Counted from the first letter of the stretch, positions 22,280 to 30,692 are shown. The stretch: DNA of 50,763 nt from Sporosarcina sp. D27 (GCF_000586555.1 NZ_AZUC01000049.1:1-50763), one strand, 5' to 3'. A program made the numbers and translations. Notes: generated from the letters alone by a model not told the origin.

Positions 22280-23134
22280 GTGGCGAAGATGTGCAAGATT
22301 CTGGATGTATCAAGAAGTGGCTACTATGAGTGGAAACACCGACCACTAACCATTGAATGGCAACGGAGACATGAAAACCGAGAAGCGATTAAGCAGGACG
22401 TCTTCCTATTTTTCCACCTTGGACATGGGGTCTGCGGTAGTCCGAGGATTCATAAGGATCTTAAAGAAATTGGCTATCAAGTAAGTGAAAGCTTCGTAGC
22501 TACGCTAATGAGAGAACTGGGATTGACCGCACAATTTAAAAAGAAATTTGTCACCACTACCAATTCCGATCATGACAAACCAATTTATCCAAACCTGCTA
22601 AATCGTCAGTTCGATGTAGAAGAGTTGAACACTGTATGGGCGACTGACATTACCTATGTCAACACATTAGATGGGTGGGTCTACTTAGCGAGTGTAATGG
22701 ACTTGTGCTCAAGACGTATTGTCGGATACACCCTCGGTGTCTCAATGGAAGTAGAGCTAGTCTCCTCAGCTTTGAAGAAAGCACTTCTTTTGCGTCAACC
22801 AAAGAATGGGTTTCTTCATCACTCTGATCGGGGCAGCCAATATTGTTCAAAAGAATATATTAGCCTTCTTAAAGAACATGACGTGGAGATTAGTATGAGC
22901 AGGACAGCGAACCCCTATGATAACGCATGCATTGAATCTTTTCATGCCACCATCAAAAAAGAGCTGATCTATCGCTGGGGTACAGTGACCCGAGAACAGG
23001 CGTTAAAAGAAATCCCTAGTTATATTGATGACTTCTACAATACAACACGACGACATTCTACATTAGGCTACCTATCCCCGATGAAGTTTGAGGAACAACT
23101 CATCAAGAGGAATAAAGAAGCGCTCATTTCCTGA
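22280..23134 (+). CDS. IS3-family transposase OrfB
   Basis: DDE transposase catalytic subunit (rve domain), 284 residues from GTG 22280; the frame is open further upstream and is normally entered by slippage at 22202-22208. The HTH_21-like start [18 protein letters not shown] is followed by the integrase core with catalytic Asp in WATDITYV, Asp in HHSDRGSQY and Glu in [13 protein letters not shown]. The C-terminus [15 protein letters not shown] is typical and complete. The catalytic subunit looks intact; only orfA is damaged. Confidence 0.95.
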   Translation: MAKMCKILDVSRSGYYEWKHRPLTIEWQRRHENREAIKQDVFLFFHLGHGVCGSPRIHKDLKEIGYQVSESFVATLMRELGLTAQFKKKFVTTTNSDHDKPIYPNLLNRQFDVEELNTVWATDITYVNTLDGWVYLASVMDLCSRRIVGYTLGVSMEVELVSSALKKALLLRQPKNGFLHHSDRGSQYCSKEYISLLKEHDVEISMSRTANPYDNACIESFHATIKKELIYRWGTVTREQALKEIPSYIDDFYNTTRRHSTLGYLSPMKFEEQLIKRNKEALIS

Positions 23135-23264
23135 CCACTTAGACGGTGAAGGATAAATATTCCAACGGAATGTTTCTTCTTCACTGTCCCACCAAGCGGA
23201 GCGCGGTAGTATTCCTGATATAAAACCGAGCATTTTTCAGTGTACGTTTATTGACTAAATACCA

Positions 23265-23531
23265 GACCCGCCCGTTTAGGAGGGTTACCCGCTCGTTCCG
23301 TGAGAGAACCCGCCCGTTTCCGTGGGGTACCCGCTCGTTCTTGGGTGAACCCGCCCGTTTACGAGGTGACCCACTCGTTCTGGGAGAGAACCCGCCCGTT
23401 TCCGTGGGTTACCCGCCCGTTTACGAGGGAGACCCGCTCGTTCCGGGAGAGAACCCGCCCGTTTACGAGGGCTACCCGCTCGTTCCGGGAGAGAACTCGC
23501 CCGTTTCTGAGAGCGCCCCCCTCGTTCCTCA
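23265..23531. repeat. Tandem repeat array D, right part (21-bp register)
   Basis: Thirteen units, the first starting at 23266. The two half-unit types alternate (CCGCCCGTTT then CCGCTCGTTC) except for one place, 23390 and 23411, where two CCC types are adjacent. Two units (23329, 23349) are 20 bp, the rest 21 bp. The first unit is the continuation of the one cut by the IS at 21889. The final unit at 23516 is degenerate. Beyond it, to the nudix terminator, no gene is seen. Confidence 0.95.
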
Positions 23532-23603
23532 CAAGCGTTCGATTCACAAGAGGATACCCACTCCATTTCGCCTGTAAATTGCTCCAATCACTCTTCATCC
23601 CAA

Positions 23604-23634
23604 CAAAAAAGCAACGAGCTCAAGGCTCGTTGCT
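23604..23634 (-). terminator. Terminator of the Nudix gene
   Basis: Inverted repeat AGCAACGAGC / GCTCGTTGCT around a five-base loop; the A run at 23604-23610 becomes a U tract on the minus strand. It lies 13 bases beyond the Nudix stop. Confidence 0.9.
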
Positions 23635-23646
23635 GACCACCAACTC

Positions 23647-24078
23647 TTATTCGATAAACTCCAATGCCTGATCTTGCTTCGATGCAAGCTTCGGAAGATC
23701 TTCAACAGGAATCCATTTGAATTGGAACACCAGTCCTTCATCTTTGCCATCTCCATGCACCTTATAATCCCATTCACGTTCGTGATCTCCGACATAGTCG
23801 AAATGGAAAACGTTTCGTTCGAGTACTTCATCTTTATCTTTCGGGAAAAAGTTCGTTTTATGAAGTTTACCACATAATACAAGTTCATCGCGTTGAATTC
23901 CGGATTCTTCCTCAATCTCACGATATAAAGCATCGATCAGTAGTTCGTCCCTCTCGATCGTGCCACCTGGAACTTGGAGTCCAGCTTCAGGGAAGTCCCT
24001 ATGCTTGAACACAAGAAGTTGGCGGTCTTCTTCTTCGCCTTTGGTAATATAGGCAAGTACTTTCCGTTTAAGTTTCAT
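23647..24078 (-). CDS. NUDIX hydrolase
   Basis: 143-residue Nudix-fold pyrophosphohydrolase. The Nudix box GX5EX7REUXEEXGU is complete: it begins GGTIERDELL and ends REIEEESGI (about residues 38-60). Substrate cannot be told; the sequence resembles generic ADP-sugar or nucleotide-type housecleaning enzymes. In-frame GTG three codons upstream overlaps the ribosome binding site GCGAGGTG, so ATG 24078 is used. A sigma-A-like promoter (TTGAAT-17-TATACT) lies directly upstream and a terminator downstream, so it is monocistronic. Confidence 0.93.
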   Translation of the reverse strand: MKLKRKVLAYITKGEEEDRQLLVFKHRDFPEAGLQVPGGTIERDELLIDALYREIEEESGIQRDELVLCGKLHKTNFFPKDKDEVLERNVFHFDYVGDHEREWDYKVHGDGKDEGLVFQFKWIPVEDLPKLASKQDQALEFIE

Positions 24079-24103
24079 TGCGTTCACCTCGCTTAATTGT
24101 ACT

Positions 24104-24132
24104 AGTATACACTACAATTGACAATAATTCAA
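24104..24132 (-). promoter_or_regulatory. Sigma-A-like promoter for the Nudix gene
   Basis: On the minus strand TTGAAT (24132-24127) and TATACT (24109-24104) are separated by 17 bases, 26 bases ahead of the ATG. A perfect -35 hexamer TTGACA (24118-24123) exists on the plus strand inside the same stretch but has no good -10 partner. Confidence 0.6.
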
Positions 24133-24267
24133 GTATTCAAGTAACAAACTGTCACAACACTATCACTTTTATTTACCCAAATATGCGTAATTTAATCCAA
24201 AGTGGGGAAAGTACTTAGTACGTCATGTTGTATCACTCGAAATAAACTATTGAAAGGATGTGTCCCG

Positions 24268-24360
24268 ATGTACAAAAAACAGGAAAAGGTTCTCATTTGG
24301 TTAGCGTTTGGCGTCGCGGGCGTAATGCTTCTCTCGATTGTTGGAAGATTATTTGGATAA
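24268..24360 (+). CDS. 30-residue single-span membrane peptide upstream of cydA
   Basis: Short ORF with good signals: GAAAGGATG ahead of ATG 24268 and a 30-residue product. It begins MYKKQEKVLIW with a basic N-terminus and continues into one hydrophobic helix (LAFGVAGVMLLSIVG) ending RLFG. It lies 47 bases upstream of cydA on the same strand in the only leader space available, so it is probably co-transcribed. It does not resemble CydS (which is downstream of cydB here) or CydX by sequence. It could be an extra small subunit, a leader peptide or unrelated. I do not recognise it. Confidence 0.6.
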   Translation: MYKKQEKVLIWLAFGVAGVMLLSIVGRLFG

Positions 24361-24407
24361 AAACCAACAATTAGCGGGATACTTAATCAGTGAAGGAGGC
24401 AACGCAC

Positions 24408-25757
24408 ATGGGAAATGAAGAAGCTGTATTTTTCTCACGCGTCTTAACCGAAACGACCTTATCTTTCCATATCATTTATGCCACCATTGGAGTTGGTGTA
24501 CCACTCATGATTATGATAGCCCAGTGGGTCGGAATTCGAAAAAATGACGAGCATTATATTTTACTCGCCAGAAGGTGGGCACGCGGATTCGTAATCACCG
24601 TAGCTGTCGGTGTCGTAACCGGTACTGCCATAGGGTTACAGCTATCGTTATTATGGCCGAATTTCATGGAATTAGCCGGAAATGTCATCGCGTTACCGCT
24701 ATTTATGGAGACGTTCGCGTTCTTTTTCGAAGCGATCTTCCTTGGCATATATTTATACACGTGGGATCGATTCGAAAACCAGAAAAAACATTTGCTCCTA
24801 CTTATTCCAGTAGCACTCGGTGCAGCATTCTCAGCTGTTTTCATAACAATTGTCAATGCCTTCATGAACGCACCACGTGGTTTTGACATCGTCAACGGTG
24901 AACTCGTCAACATCAGCCCGTTGCTTGCAATGTTCAACCCGGCGATGCCAACAAAGGTAGCACACGTTGTTGTGACAGCATTTATGACAGCGGCATTCGT
25001 GTTAGCGGCAATCGCAGCATTCCGATTACTTCGCGGATCTGACCATGTTTATCACAAAAAAGCTCTTTTTCTAACCATGAAACTCGGGTTCATCTTTTCG
25101 ATTGGTGCCGCAATTATCGGAGATTTTTCCGGAAAGTATTTAGCCGAGTATCAGCCAGAAAAATTAGCTGCTGCCGAATGGCATTTTGAAACAACAGACA
25201 AAGCGGAGCTCATCTTAATGGGAGTTCTGACAGAGGACAACGAAGTCAAATATGCACTCAAAATTCCATATGGACTTTCGATTCTCGCAGCAAACAATCC
25301 CTTTGCGGAAGTGACTGGACTTGATCAGTTCCCAGAAGATGAAGTGCCGCCACTTTACATTCACTACTTATTCAACTTGATGGTCTTCATCGGCATGTGG
25401 ATGGCATTCTTATCTGCCGTATTCCTTCTAGGGAAGTGGAGAGGATGGATGTTCATCGCATCGAAATGGTTTTGCTGGCTCATTGTTCTTGGAGGACCAC
25501 TTTCGATTCTCGCGATTGAATTTGGTTGGTGGTTTGCAGAAGTAGGTCGGCAACCGTGGATTTTGCGAGATATCATGAAAGTGTCAGAAGCCGCAACGAC
25601 AAGTGGTCAAGTGGACATGATGCTCATCCTGTTCTGCTTGCTCTATCTCGTACTTGGTGTCGGAAGTGTCGTTGTGCTACGCCGAATGTTCCGTCGTAAT
25701 CCAGTAGAGAAAGAACTGGAAGACCGTCATGCAATGAAAGGACGTGATGTACGATGA
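24408..25757 (+). CDS. cydA: Cytochrome bd-type ubiquinol/menaquinol oxidase subunit I
   Basis: 449-residue heme-binding subunit of a bd-type oxidase, which reduces oxygen to water with quinol and low proton-pumping efficiency. The heme-ligand histidine regions are recognisable: VLTETTLSFHIIYATIGVGVP near the N-terminus, ALPLFMETFAFFFEAIFLG and the C-terminal PWILRDIMKVSEAATTSGQV. The short Q-loop and length resemble Geobacillus CydA and B. subtilis YthA rather than E. coli CydA. GAAGGAGG precedes ATG 24408; an in-frame ATG six codons upstream does not fit. It overlaps cydB by ATGA. No Rex- or Fnr-type site was clear upstream. Confidence 0.95.
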   Translation: MGNEEAVFFSRVLTETTLSFHIIYATIGVGVPLMIMIAQWVGIRKNDEHYILLARRWARGFVITVAVGVVTGTAIGLQLSLLWPNFMELAGNVIALPLFMETFAFFFEAIFLGIYLYTWDRFENQKKHLLLLIPVALGAAFSAVFITIVNAFMNAPRGFDIVNGELVNISPLLAMFNPAMPTKVAHVVVTAFMTAAFVLAAIAAFRLLRGSDHVYHKKALFLTMKLGFIFSIGAAIIGDFSGKYLAEYQPEKLAAAEWHFETTDKAELILMGVLTEDNEVKYALKIPYGLSILAANNPFAEVTGLDQFPEDEVPPLYIHYLFNLMVFIGMWMAFLSAVFLLGKWRGWMFIASKWFCWLIVLGGPLSILAIEFGWWFAEVGRQPWILRDIMKVSEAATTSGQVDMMLILFCLLYLVLGVGSVVVLRRMFRRNPVEKELEDRHAMKGRDVR

Positions 25758-26779
25758 ACCTTGAGATACTCGGAATCACCGTATTATGGACGTTTCTGTT
25801 TGGCTACATTATGGTCGGAGCAATCGATTTCGGTGCAGGATTTTTCAATGCATACAGTCTGATCACTGGAAAACAGCGCGTCCTTACGAAAGTCATTCAG
25901 CGTTATTTGTCCCCAGTATGGGAAATCACGAACGTCTTTCTCGTGTTTTTCTTTGTCGGTATCATCGGGTTCTTCCCGAAGACGGCGTTCTATTACGGAA
26001 CAACGTTGCTCGTGCCCGTAAGTTTCGGAGTAATCCTTCTGGCAATCAGGGGATCCTACTACGCGTTTGAAACGTATGGATCGCGCGGACACAAGGGATA
26101 CTCGTTCATGTATGGCTTAGCAGGTTTGCTTATCCCAGCATCGCTGTCGATTGTGTTAACGATCTCTGAAGGTGGCTTCATCGAACTCGTTGATGGCAAT
26201 CCAGTACTCGACTATTGGAAGTTGTTCACAAGCCCATTGACCTGGTCGATTGTCGTGCTCAGTCTGTCAGCAACGCTTTATATTTCAGCCGTATTCCTCA
26301 CGTGGTATGCCAACAAAGCACGTGACGTCGAGGCGGCAGGTTTACTGCGAAGGTATGCACTCACTTGGTCATTCCCGACGATGATTGCTGCAGGAGGAAT
26401 CATTTACGAACTTCGAAAGTATCAGCCAGAACACTTCAGCAACATCCAAAACTTCTGGCCGATGTTCTTGATTTCGTTCCTATTGTTTGTCGGAACAGTA
26501 TTCTTACTCTACACAAAGCGTCAGTATGGTTGGGCATTCACAATGCTCGCAGGACAATTCGCATTTGCATTTTATGGGTACGGAGCATCACATTATCCAT
26601 ATTTGCTCTACCCGTACTTGACGATTTACGACAGCTTCACAAATCCAGCAATGGCAATCTCGCTCATCGTCGTATTTATACTAGGGCTCTGCCTACTCAT
26701 CCCGTCACTAATCCTAGTCATGCGTCTATTCTTGTTTGATAAAGACTACGTGCGCGGCAAAGGTGATTACCATGCATAA
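25754..26779 (+). CDS. cydB: Cytochrome bd-type oxidase subunit II
   Basis: 341-residue polytopic membrane protein with eight to nine hydrophobic segments, the CydB partner of the preceding subunit. The N-terminal stretch LWTFLFGYIMVGAIDFGAGF is diagnostic of CydB. It starts within the cydA stop codon (ATGA) and is followed after 12 bases by the small cydS-like gene. The resemblance is to the YthB/Geobacillus CydB type. Confidence 0.95.
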   Translation: MNLEILGITVLWTFLFGYIMVGAIDFGAGFFNAYSLITGKQRVLTKVIQRYLSPVWEITNVFLVFFFVGIIGFFPKTAFYYGTTLLVPVSFGVILLAIRGSYYAFETYGSRGHKGYSFMYGLAGLLIPASLSIVLTISEGGFIELVDGNPVLDYWKLFTSPLTWSIVVLSLSATLYISAVFLTWYANKARDVEAAGLLRRYALTWSFPTMIAAGGIIYELRKYQPEHFSNIQNFWPMFLISFLLFVGTVFLLYTKRQYGWAFTMLAGQFAFAFYGYGASHYPYLLYPYLTIYDSFTNPAMAISLIVVFILGLCLLIPSLILVMRLFLFDKDYVRGKGDYHA

Positions 26780-26791
26780 GGGGGCGATCGT

Positions 26792-26917
26792 TTGGAACAC
26801 TTCATCATGTTTTACGCACCATTCATTGTTTTAATTGGATTAATCATCGTCGCGTTTTTTGTTGCGCCGATGGACGATTGGGTCGTTGAGCGAAAGAAAG
26901 AGGAAAAGAAGAAATGA
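26792..26917 (+). CDS. cydS: CydS-like small subunit of cytochrome bd oxidase
   Basis: 41-residue single-span membrane protein with TTG start and AAGGGGG seven bases upstream. The N-terminus MEHFIMFYAPFIVLIGLIIV resembles the CydS subunit found in the Geobacillus thermodenitrificans bd oxidase structure, which begins with a FLIMYAP segment and is likewise encoded directly after cydB. In that enzyme CydS occupies the site near heme that CydX fills in E. coli. The C-terminus is charged (ERKKEEKKK). Too short for normal gene calling but strongly supported by position, start signals and sequence. Confidence 0.88.
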   Translation: MEHFIMFYAPFIVLIGLIIVAFFVAPMDDWVVERKKEEKKK

Positions 26918-26919
26918 GG

Positions 26920-26947
26920 AGAGGGCTGCTTAGGCAGCTCTTTTTTT
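26920..26947 (+). terminator. Terminator after cydABS
   Basis: Stem AGAG-gg-CTGC / GCAG-CTCT followed by seven T residues, three bases after the cydS stop. Ends the oxidase operon. Confidence 0.88.
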
Positions 26948-26978
26948 GTAAGGGGAAGTCTTGGCAAAGCGCTCCATT

Positions 26979-27135
26979 CTGCTCAAGGGTTCCCAAAATC
27001 CGCTCAAGCGACCTCAAAAGTGATCAAGCGTGCAAACAATCTGATCAAGTAACTCTGAAAGTGATCAAGCAACCCATGATTCCGATCAAGCAAGCCGAAA
27101 AGTGATCAAGCAACCCACGAATCCGCTCAAGCAAG
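26979..27135. repeat. Tandem repeat array C, alternating 20/21-bp spacing
   Basis: Eight copies of GCTCAAG or GATCAAG start at 26981, 27002, 27022, 27043, 27063, 27084, 27104 and 27125. Spacing alternates strictly 21, 20, 21, 20, giving 41-bp dimers. Preceding dinucleotides alternate between CC/TC and GT. On the opposite strand the cores read CTTGATCAC and CTTGAGCGG. It lies between the cydS terminator and rlmCD. Confidence 0.9.
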
Positions 27136-27234
27136 AAACCAATCCCTCTCCAAATTCCACAAAATCGATTCGAGCAACTCGTCCCGACCTATGGTAAACT
27201 ACAGTACAGACCGAAAACTGGAGGGCACGAAATC

Positions 27235-28596
27235 ATGACCTATGCAGTACACCAAAACGACCGACTCGTCGTTCACATAGAAGATCTCACTCACGACGGC
27301 TCTGGCGTCGGAAAAGTCCAAGGCTATCCGCTTTTCATCCCCGGCGCATTGCCAGGCGAAGAAGTCGAAGTCAAAGTGGGCAAAACACTGAAAAACTACG
27401 GATTCGCAAAACTGCTTAACATCATCACACCTTCACCTGAACGCATCGAAGGTCCATGTCACGTATACCCCGAATGTGGTGGTTGCCAAATTCAGCATCT
27501 AACTTACGATGCACAACTGAAGCAAAAGCAGAAAACCGTACGTGACGCCATCGACCGAATCGCCAAGCTACCGGACGTCCCCGTGCATCCCGTACTGGGC
27601 ATGGAAGATCCATGGCGCTATCGGAACAAATCCCAGATTCCTTTCAGCGAACGTGATGGACAAGTCGTCTCCGGATTTTATCGCTCGAAAACGCATCATA
27701 TCGTCGATACCGACGTCTGCATCATCCAAAGCGAAGAAGCTGACGAACTCATGACCATGCTGAAGCGAGAACTGCAAATCCTTGGAATCGACGCGTATGA
27801 TGAACACAAACATAAAGGCTTCTTGCGCCACTTAGTCGTACGTAAAGCCCGGGCAACAGGAGAGCTAATGGTAGTACTTGTCACATCAAGACGCAAATTT
27901 CCAGAAGCCGACCAAGTCATTCAAGCCATTAAACGCGTTGTTCCAAATGTCACATCCATCATGCAAAACGTCAATACACAAAAGACAAACGTCATTTTTG
28001 GCAATGAAACCCTGAATCTTTACGGCAATGATGTCATCATCGATTCAATCGGCGGCGTTGACTTTGAAATCTCTGCACGTTCGTTCTATCAAGTAAATCC
28101 TGTGCAAACTGAAACGCTATACAATCAAGCACTCAACTTCGCACAGTTAACAGGAACTGAAACAGTCATCGATGCCTACTGCGGTATCGGAACTATCTCA
28201 CTATTCCTCGCAAAACAAGCAAAAGAAGTATACGGCGTCGAAATCGTTCCTCAAGCTATCGAAGATGCAAAACGGAATGCTGCATTAAATGGCATTGACA
28301 ATGCACACTTTGAAACAGGTGCTTCCGAAGATGTCATTCCGAAATGGTACAGTGAAGGAAAAACATTCGATGTACTCGTTGTAGACCCACCGCGTAAAGG
28401 ATGCGATGAAAAACTACTAGAGACGATTCTGACACACAAACCAGGTCGCGTCGTCTATGTTTCATGTAACCCAGCAACATTAGCTCGCGACCTTAGAATC
28501 TTAGAAGATGGCGGCTACAAAACACAAGAAATCCAGCCAGTGGACATGTTCCCGCACTCGACACATATCGAAGCAGTTGCTTGGTTGGAAATATAA
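27235..28596 (+). CDS. rlmCD: 23S rRNA (uracil-C5)-methyltransferase RlmCD
   Basis: 453-residue RumA/TrmA-family enzyme equivalent to B. subtilis YefA/RlmCD, which makes m5U at 23S positions 747 and 1939. N-terminal TRAM domain (residues 5-62, LTHDGSGVGKVQGYPLFIPG), iron-sulfur cysteines in CHVYPECGGCQIQH (about 76-89), and a C-terminal Rossmann methyltransferase with ETVIDAYCGIGTIS, the DPPRKGC motif and the catalytic cysteine in VYVSCNPATLARDL (about 405-418). AACTGGAGGGCACG precedes the ATG. In B. subtilis it follows dgkB; here it has been separated by accessory DNA. Confidence 0.95.
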   Translation: MTYAVHQNDRLVVHIEDLTHDGSGVGKVQGYPLFIPGALPGEEVEVKVGKTLKNYGFAKLLNIITPSPERIEGPCHVYPECGGCQIQHLTYDAQLKQKQKTVRDAIDRIAKLPDVPVHPVLGMEDPWRYRNKSQIPFSERDGQVVSGFYRSKTHHIVDTDVCIIQSEEADELMTMLKRELQILGIDAYDEHKHKGFLRHLVVRKARATGELMVVLVTSRRKFPEADQVIQAIKRVVPNVTSIMQNVNTQKTNVIFGNETLNLYGNDVIIDSIGGVDFEISARSFYQVNPVQTETLYNQALNFAQLTGTETVIDAYCGIGTISLFLAKQAKEVYGVEIVPQAIEDAKRNAALNGIDNAHFETGASEDVIPKWYSEGKTFDVLVVDPPRKGCDEKLLETILTHKPGRVVYVSCNPATLARDLRILEDGGYKTQEIQPVDMFPHSTHIEAVAWLEI

Positions 28597-28850
28597 TTGT
28601 AGCTCCATAATAAAGGCGTACATGGGGGAGGCATGTTTTTCAATAAAGTCATGTCCCCAAAATCTACTGAACCGGAACGGTGCCTGTATTCCTTCAAGCG
28701 CTTTCTCGCAAATTTTTAATCGAATCGAGAAAAATGGGAAAAAAGAGGGGGAAACGCTTGGGAAGTGCTCAAAAATGGAGAGAAAATCGGTGGGAATCTG
28801 GGAATCCTAACCTGACTTCATTTTAAATCCCAATGGCCCATTGCGCCTTG

Positions 28851-28878
28851 GCACCGTTTTGCATACGGTGACTTTTTT
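28851..28878 (+). terminator. Terminator-like hairpin in the rlmCD-ftsZ spacer
   Basis: CACCGT / ACGGTG stem with a six-base loop followed by ACTTTTTT. It is 255 bases after the rlmCD stop and may be its terminator or the end of a vanished gene. Confidence 0.55.
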
Positions 28879-29045
28879 ATAAAGGAACAATAATTGGGGC
28901 CCTCAAAAAAAAGTGATCGGCAAGGCAATACGTGGTCTTCAGTAAGGTCATTAATTTATCCTCCTAGAACCAGAAATGTGCTTATATTTCTTCAAACGCG
29001 GTCTCGAAAATCTTTCCTGAAAATCGGGTAAAATAGGGTAGACGT

Positions 29046-29261
29046 TTAGGTCGTCCTCAAAAAAGAGAGTAAACCAAGGGATGCGAAGGAATCCTGTAGA
29101 CTGTATTCCACATTCCATACCTTGAAGCGTTGTTCATGTGTGGGCTTTGTACTAAGTTCGGCAAGTACGGAGGCAACGATTGTACGACCTACATCTTGTA
29201 AGAAATCTTGTACGCGGAAAACGTTCATGAGTATCAGAAATGAGTAACTTTTGCGTTCCAC
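29046..29261 (-). pseudogene. Possible transposase N-terminal remnant (ISLre2/UPF0236-like)
   Basis: A 71-codon open frame with residues DVGRTIVASVLAELSTKP then QRFKVWNVEY and FASLGLLSF. The order of an N-terminal helix, a K-x-W-x-V-E block and a short strand reminds me of the start of ISLre2-type (UPF0236) transposases, but the match is weak. It stops abruptly inside the duplicated segment, with no start signal, so if genuine it is a fragment. Low confidence; it may be noise. Confidence 0.3.
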
Positions 29262-29458
29262 TTAGTTTTAAGTAGTAATAAAACTTGCTCATTTGTTAAA
29301 GATGAAAAATAGTGTGGGGCATAAATAAACTGTAGTGCTCGTCATCTTGCACTTTTCTGGCGTTTATTGCTTATCAGCAAATATTATATTAAAATTATAA
29401 ACACAGATCCCCATTTGTTGTTGGATCCTACAAAAATTGAAAAGAAAAGAATTTAATG

Positions 29459-29512
29459 AAGGCATTGTTAAAGTTGCTTCCTCTAAGGAAGTGCTTTAAT
29501 AATGCCTTTTTC
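29459..29512 (+). terminator. Long hairpin with U-tract upstream of the ftsZ paralog
   Basis: Outer stem GGCATTGTTAAAG / CTTTAATAATGCC (13 pairs with one G-U) encloses an inner hairpin CTTCC-TCTAA-GGAAG, and TTTTT follows. It ends 79 bases before the chosen ftsZ start. It may be a terminator of incoming transcription or an attenuator in the leader of the ftsZ paralog. Confidence 0.75.
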
Positions 29513-29590
29513 TTTAAATATCAATAGAAAAAAAGTTTGAGTGAATAATTTGTATAAGGTCATATGGAAGAGCCAGAGGGAGCGATGAAG

Positions 29591-30538
29591 ATGGAGTTTG
29601 GTACAAATCCAGTAGTCATTCAAGTAATTGGTGTGGGTGGCGGAGGAAACAATACAGTAAACCGTATGATCGAACATGAGACAAAGGGTGTAGAGTTTAT
29701 CGCTGTTAATACTGATGTGCAAGCTATCAATTTATCAAATGCTGAGACTAAGATGCAAATCGGAACACTATTGACAAAAGGTTTAGGAGCAGGTGCTAAT
29801 CCGGTTATAGGTAAAAAGGCAGTCGAAGAAAGTAAGGAATCGCTCCGAAAAAAAATAAAAAAAGCAGATATGGTGATTGTCACAGCCGGGATGGGAGGGG
29901 GGACAGGTACAGGTGCTGCTCCAGCAATTGCGGAAATTGCCAGAGAGCTGGGCATTCTCACTATTGGCGTTGTTACATCTCCCTTTACGTTTGAAGGAAG
30001 GCAACGTAAAACCCGAGCAAAAGAAGGTATCGCCTCATTGAAGAAGGCAGTAGATACTTTAATTGTTATTCCAAACGATCGCTTGTTGGAGACAATAGAT
30101 AAAAATGCACCTATTCTAGAAGTGTTCCGCGAAGCAGATAATGTCCTTCACCAAACTATCCAGGGAATTTCGGATGTAATTACCGGATCAGGTTTAATTA
30201 ATGTTGACTTTGCCGATGTTAAAACAATCATGTCCAATAAGGGTTCGGCTTTAATAGGTATTGGTTGCGCAACAGGTCAAAATCGTGCTGCTGTAGCTGC
30301 AAGAAAGGCTATTTCCAGTCCGTTATTAGGCACTGGAACTAACCTTATTAATGCTCAAGGTGTGCTGATGAAACTGACTGGCGGTACAAATTTGAGCTTA
30401 TATGAAGTCCAAGAAGCTGCAACTATTATTGCATCTGTAGGTGGCGATGAATCTAATATGATTTTTGGTTCTGTTATTAATGAAAATTTACATGATGAAA
30501 TTATCATAACCGTTATTGCTACAGGTTTTAGCGACTGA
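29591..30538 (+). CDS. FtsZ paralog lacking linker and C-terminal peptide
   Basis: 315-residue protein that covers the entire globular GTPase of FtsZ and then stops. From the start it tracks B. subtilis Fts[18 protein letters not shown], the tubulin signature [24 protein letters not shown], the catalytic T7 loop [19 protein letters not shown] and [14 protein letters not shown]. It ends IATGFSD, where genuine FtsZ continues through a variable linker to a conserved peptide that binds FtsA, SepF and EzrA. All GTPase and T7 residues look intact, so it could polymerise. AGAGGGAG lies eight bases before ATG 29591; in-frame ATGs at 29564 and 29585 are poorer. It is not in a dcw cluster but among IS remnants, so it is an extra copy. 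Confidence 0.92.
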   Translation: MEFGTNPVVIQVIGVGGGGNNTVNRMIEHETKGVEFIAVNTDVQAINLSNAETKMQIGTLLTKGLGAGANPVIGKKAVEESKESLRKKIKKADMVIVTAGMGGGTGTGAAPAIAEIARELGILTIGVVTSPFTFEGRQRKTRAKEGIASLKKAVDTLIVIPNDRLLETIDKNAPILEVFREADNVLHQTIQGISDVITGSGLINVDFADVKTIMSNKGSALIGIGCATGQNRAAVAARKAISSPLLGTGTNLINAQGVLMKLTGGTNLSLYEVQEAATIIASVGGDESNMIFGSVINENLHDEIIITVIATGFSD

Positions 30539-30692
30539 TGTTTTTTAATCTTAAAATACACTGTCTCCAACTACAGCAAACAAGTTCATACCAACCGAGC
30601 GGTAGAAAATGTAATAGTTGTACTTATAGCGATACAAATCAAACATTGTAGACTGAAATACACGTCTAATCTATGTAATTCAAAATATTCGA

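Larger units (their letters stand above)
21892..23264 (+). mobile_element. IS3-family insertion sequence, 1373 bp, with 4-bp target duplication
   Basis: Both ends were located by inspection. Left end begins TGG at 21892; right end, read inward on the minus strand, also begins TGG at 23264. Fifteen bases in from each end is the identical decamer AAACGTACAC, giving 25-bp imperfect inverted repeats. The flanks carry GACC directly (21888-21891 and 23265-23268), a 4-bp target duplication. Removing the element with one GACC joins array D in perfect 21-bp register. It encodes an orfA (broken) and an orfB transposase with an A6G slippage site between, the standard IS3 arrangement. Confidence 0.95.
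28597..29590. other. Gene-poor 1-kb spacer with duplicated segment and IS-like debris
   Basis: No intact gene is seen between rlmCD and the ftsZ paralog. It contains two diverged direct copies of a segment of about 125 bp (about 28645-28783 and 28940-29068), sharing for instance CTTCAAGCG/CTTCAAACG, TTTCTCG/GTCTCG and GCTCAAAAA/CCTCAAAAAA. Between them lies a terminator-like hairpin, and after them a short minus-strand ORF that looks like a transposase N-terminus. From 29270 on the DNA is very AT-rich and ends in a strong hairpin. Confidence 0.6.

Noticed and set aside
23251..23671. Several overlapping open frames in both strands over array D
   Set aside because: A 21-bp period keeps all frames open; no ribosome binding sites or family resemblance.
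24110..24267. Rex or Fnr operator upstream of cydA
   Set aside because: No sequence close to the Rex palindrome or the Fnr half-sites was found.
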